Assembly (NCBI RefSeq): GCF_013408655.1
Contig: NZ_JACCBP010000001.1
Coordinates: 1,178,001-1,242,000, forward strand
Length of the DNA stretch: 64,000 nt
Direction: 5' to 3'
DNA from: Pigmentiphaga litoralis
Lineage (GTDB): Bacteria; Pseudomonadota; Gammaproteobacteria; Burkholderiales; Burkholderiaceae_B
Under the pieces are notes generated by a model. That model was not told where the DNA came from, ran no database searches, and saw only the letters and a program-made list of their open reading frames with translations. Below, piece by piece: positions 63,542 through 64,000 of this stretch; position 1 is the first letter of the stretch; each line of letters opens with the position of its first letter. The position numbers and the translations under genes were made by a program.

Positions 63542-64000
63542 GTCGCCTGCCCACGGGCAGGTGATCCTCGACCACGACAAGGTGCGCGCCATGACGCCGT
63601 CCGCCGCCGCCATGGGGGTGCGTCCCGGCATGCGCCGGGGCGGCGTGTCCACGATCGCGCCCGAAGCCACGCTGCTCGACCGCGACCCGGTGCGCGAAGC
63701 GTCGGCCCTGAACGACATCGCCTTGTGCCTGCTGCAGTACACCCCCGAAGTGGCCATGGCCGCCGACGACAGCCTGCTGCTCGATGTCAGCGCCAGCCTG
63801 CTCGCCTTTGGCGGGCCGCGGGGCATCTGCCGGCGCATCCGGCAGTCCATGGCGCTGCTGGGTTTCCATGCGCAGCTGGGCATGGCGCCCACCGCGCAGG
63901 GGGCCTGGCTCATGGCGCGCGCGCCGCGCCGCGGCCATCGACGCATGCTGCGCCAACCGTCCCTGGCCAGACGCATGGACGGCCTGTCGTGCCACCTTCT
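63474..64000 (+). CDS. imuB: Y-family DNA polymerase-like protein ImuB (partial, runs off the window)
   Basis: The first 175 residues are present. They start MRLWISVYLTRLSLDVLCP and continue with GQVILDHDKVRAMTPSAAAM, MGVRPGMRRGGVSTIAPEA and the polymerase-like segment YTPEVAMAADDSLLLDVSASLLAFGG in one open frame to the end. ImuB keeps the Y-family fold but lacks catalytic acids and bridges ImuA, DnaE2 and the beta clamp. The ATG lies 68 bases before the imuA stop, in another frame. dnaE2 is expected beyond the window but not seen. Confidence 0.9.
   Translation, partial: MRLWISVYLTRLSLDVLCPSWSESPAHGQVILDHDKVRAMTPSAAAMGVRPGMRRGGVSTIAPEATLLDRDPVREASALNDIALCLLQYTPEVAMAADDSLLLDVSASLLAFGGPRGICRRIRQSMALLGFHAQLGMAPTAQGAWLMARAPRRGHRRMLRQPSLARRMDGLSCHL

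Overview
The window is a G+C-rich bacterial chromosome segment with dense gene packing. The family mix points to the betaproteobacterial order Burkholderiales, most likely an Alcaligenaceae relative of Bordetella, Achromobacter or Pigmentiphaga. The pointers are Bug-type solute receptors, the order comEC-tatD-lolD-lolE / rpfE-like-recJ-prfB-lysS, a complete isc operon, imuAB, and PCuAC/Sco copper genes. No phage, transposase, CRISPR array or rRNA is visible. The sequence begins just before an operon and ends inside imuB.

Region by region. (1) 61-8057: a six-gene operon in which a TRAP transporter (receptor, small and large permease) encloses a three-gene molybdenum hydroxylase of the CoxL/CoxM/CoxS type; the CoxS protein is fused to a CoxG-like domain. 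It looks like a coupled uptake-and-oxidation unit of unknown substrate. (2) 8140-14315: a catabolic neighbourhood with two LysR regulators, two Bug-family receptors (one without a signal peptide), an FMN-dependent 2-hydroxyacid dehydrogenase and an alpha/beta hydrolase. (3) 14432-26705: housekeeping genes, comEC, tatD, lolD and lolE on the minus strand and rpfE-like, recJ, prfB (with the programmed frameshift), an SDR and lysS on the plus strand. (4) 26796-34039: a minus-strand TonB-receptor-like chimera and the complete isc operon iscR-S-U-A-hscB-hscA-fdx-iscX with an IscR-type promoter. (5) 34323-40793: low-molecular-weight tyrosine phosphatase, uvrB, an aromatic aminotransferase, tRNA-Asn, a DUF3597 protein and fabA. 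(6) 40834-45446: a copper-handling cluster (DUF2946, PCuAC, Sco) around a propeller-deacetylase-sterol-desaturase operon. (7) 45741-49219: a NitT/TauT-type ABC importer coupled to a kynurenine-formamidase-like hydrolase. (8) 49220-49920: a 700-base intergenic region full of inverted and direct repeats. (9) 49921-62348: methyltransferase, YgjP-like protease, YigZ, a second identical tRNA-Asn, D-2-hydroxyacid dehydrogenase with IclR regulator, a DUF5710-RNase HI fusion, MscS channel, endonuclease I, GAF-PAS-PAS-GGDEF protein, MpaB-like protein, DUF1176 protein and FMN reductase. (10) 62507-64000: an SOS-controlled imuA-imuB cassette with a perfect LexA box.

A recurrent feature is short tandem repeats (13-20 base units) found at seven places, both between genes and in frame inside comEC and imuA. 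The strongest candidates for something new are the TRAP/molybdenum-hydroxylase operon with its CoxS-CoxG fusion, the plug-less TonB-receptor chimera carrying a lipoprotein signal, the importer-hydrolase operon, and the structured repeat region at 49289-49852. Functions are read from motifs and gene order only; no database search was possible.
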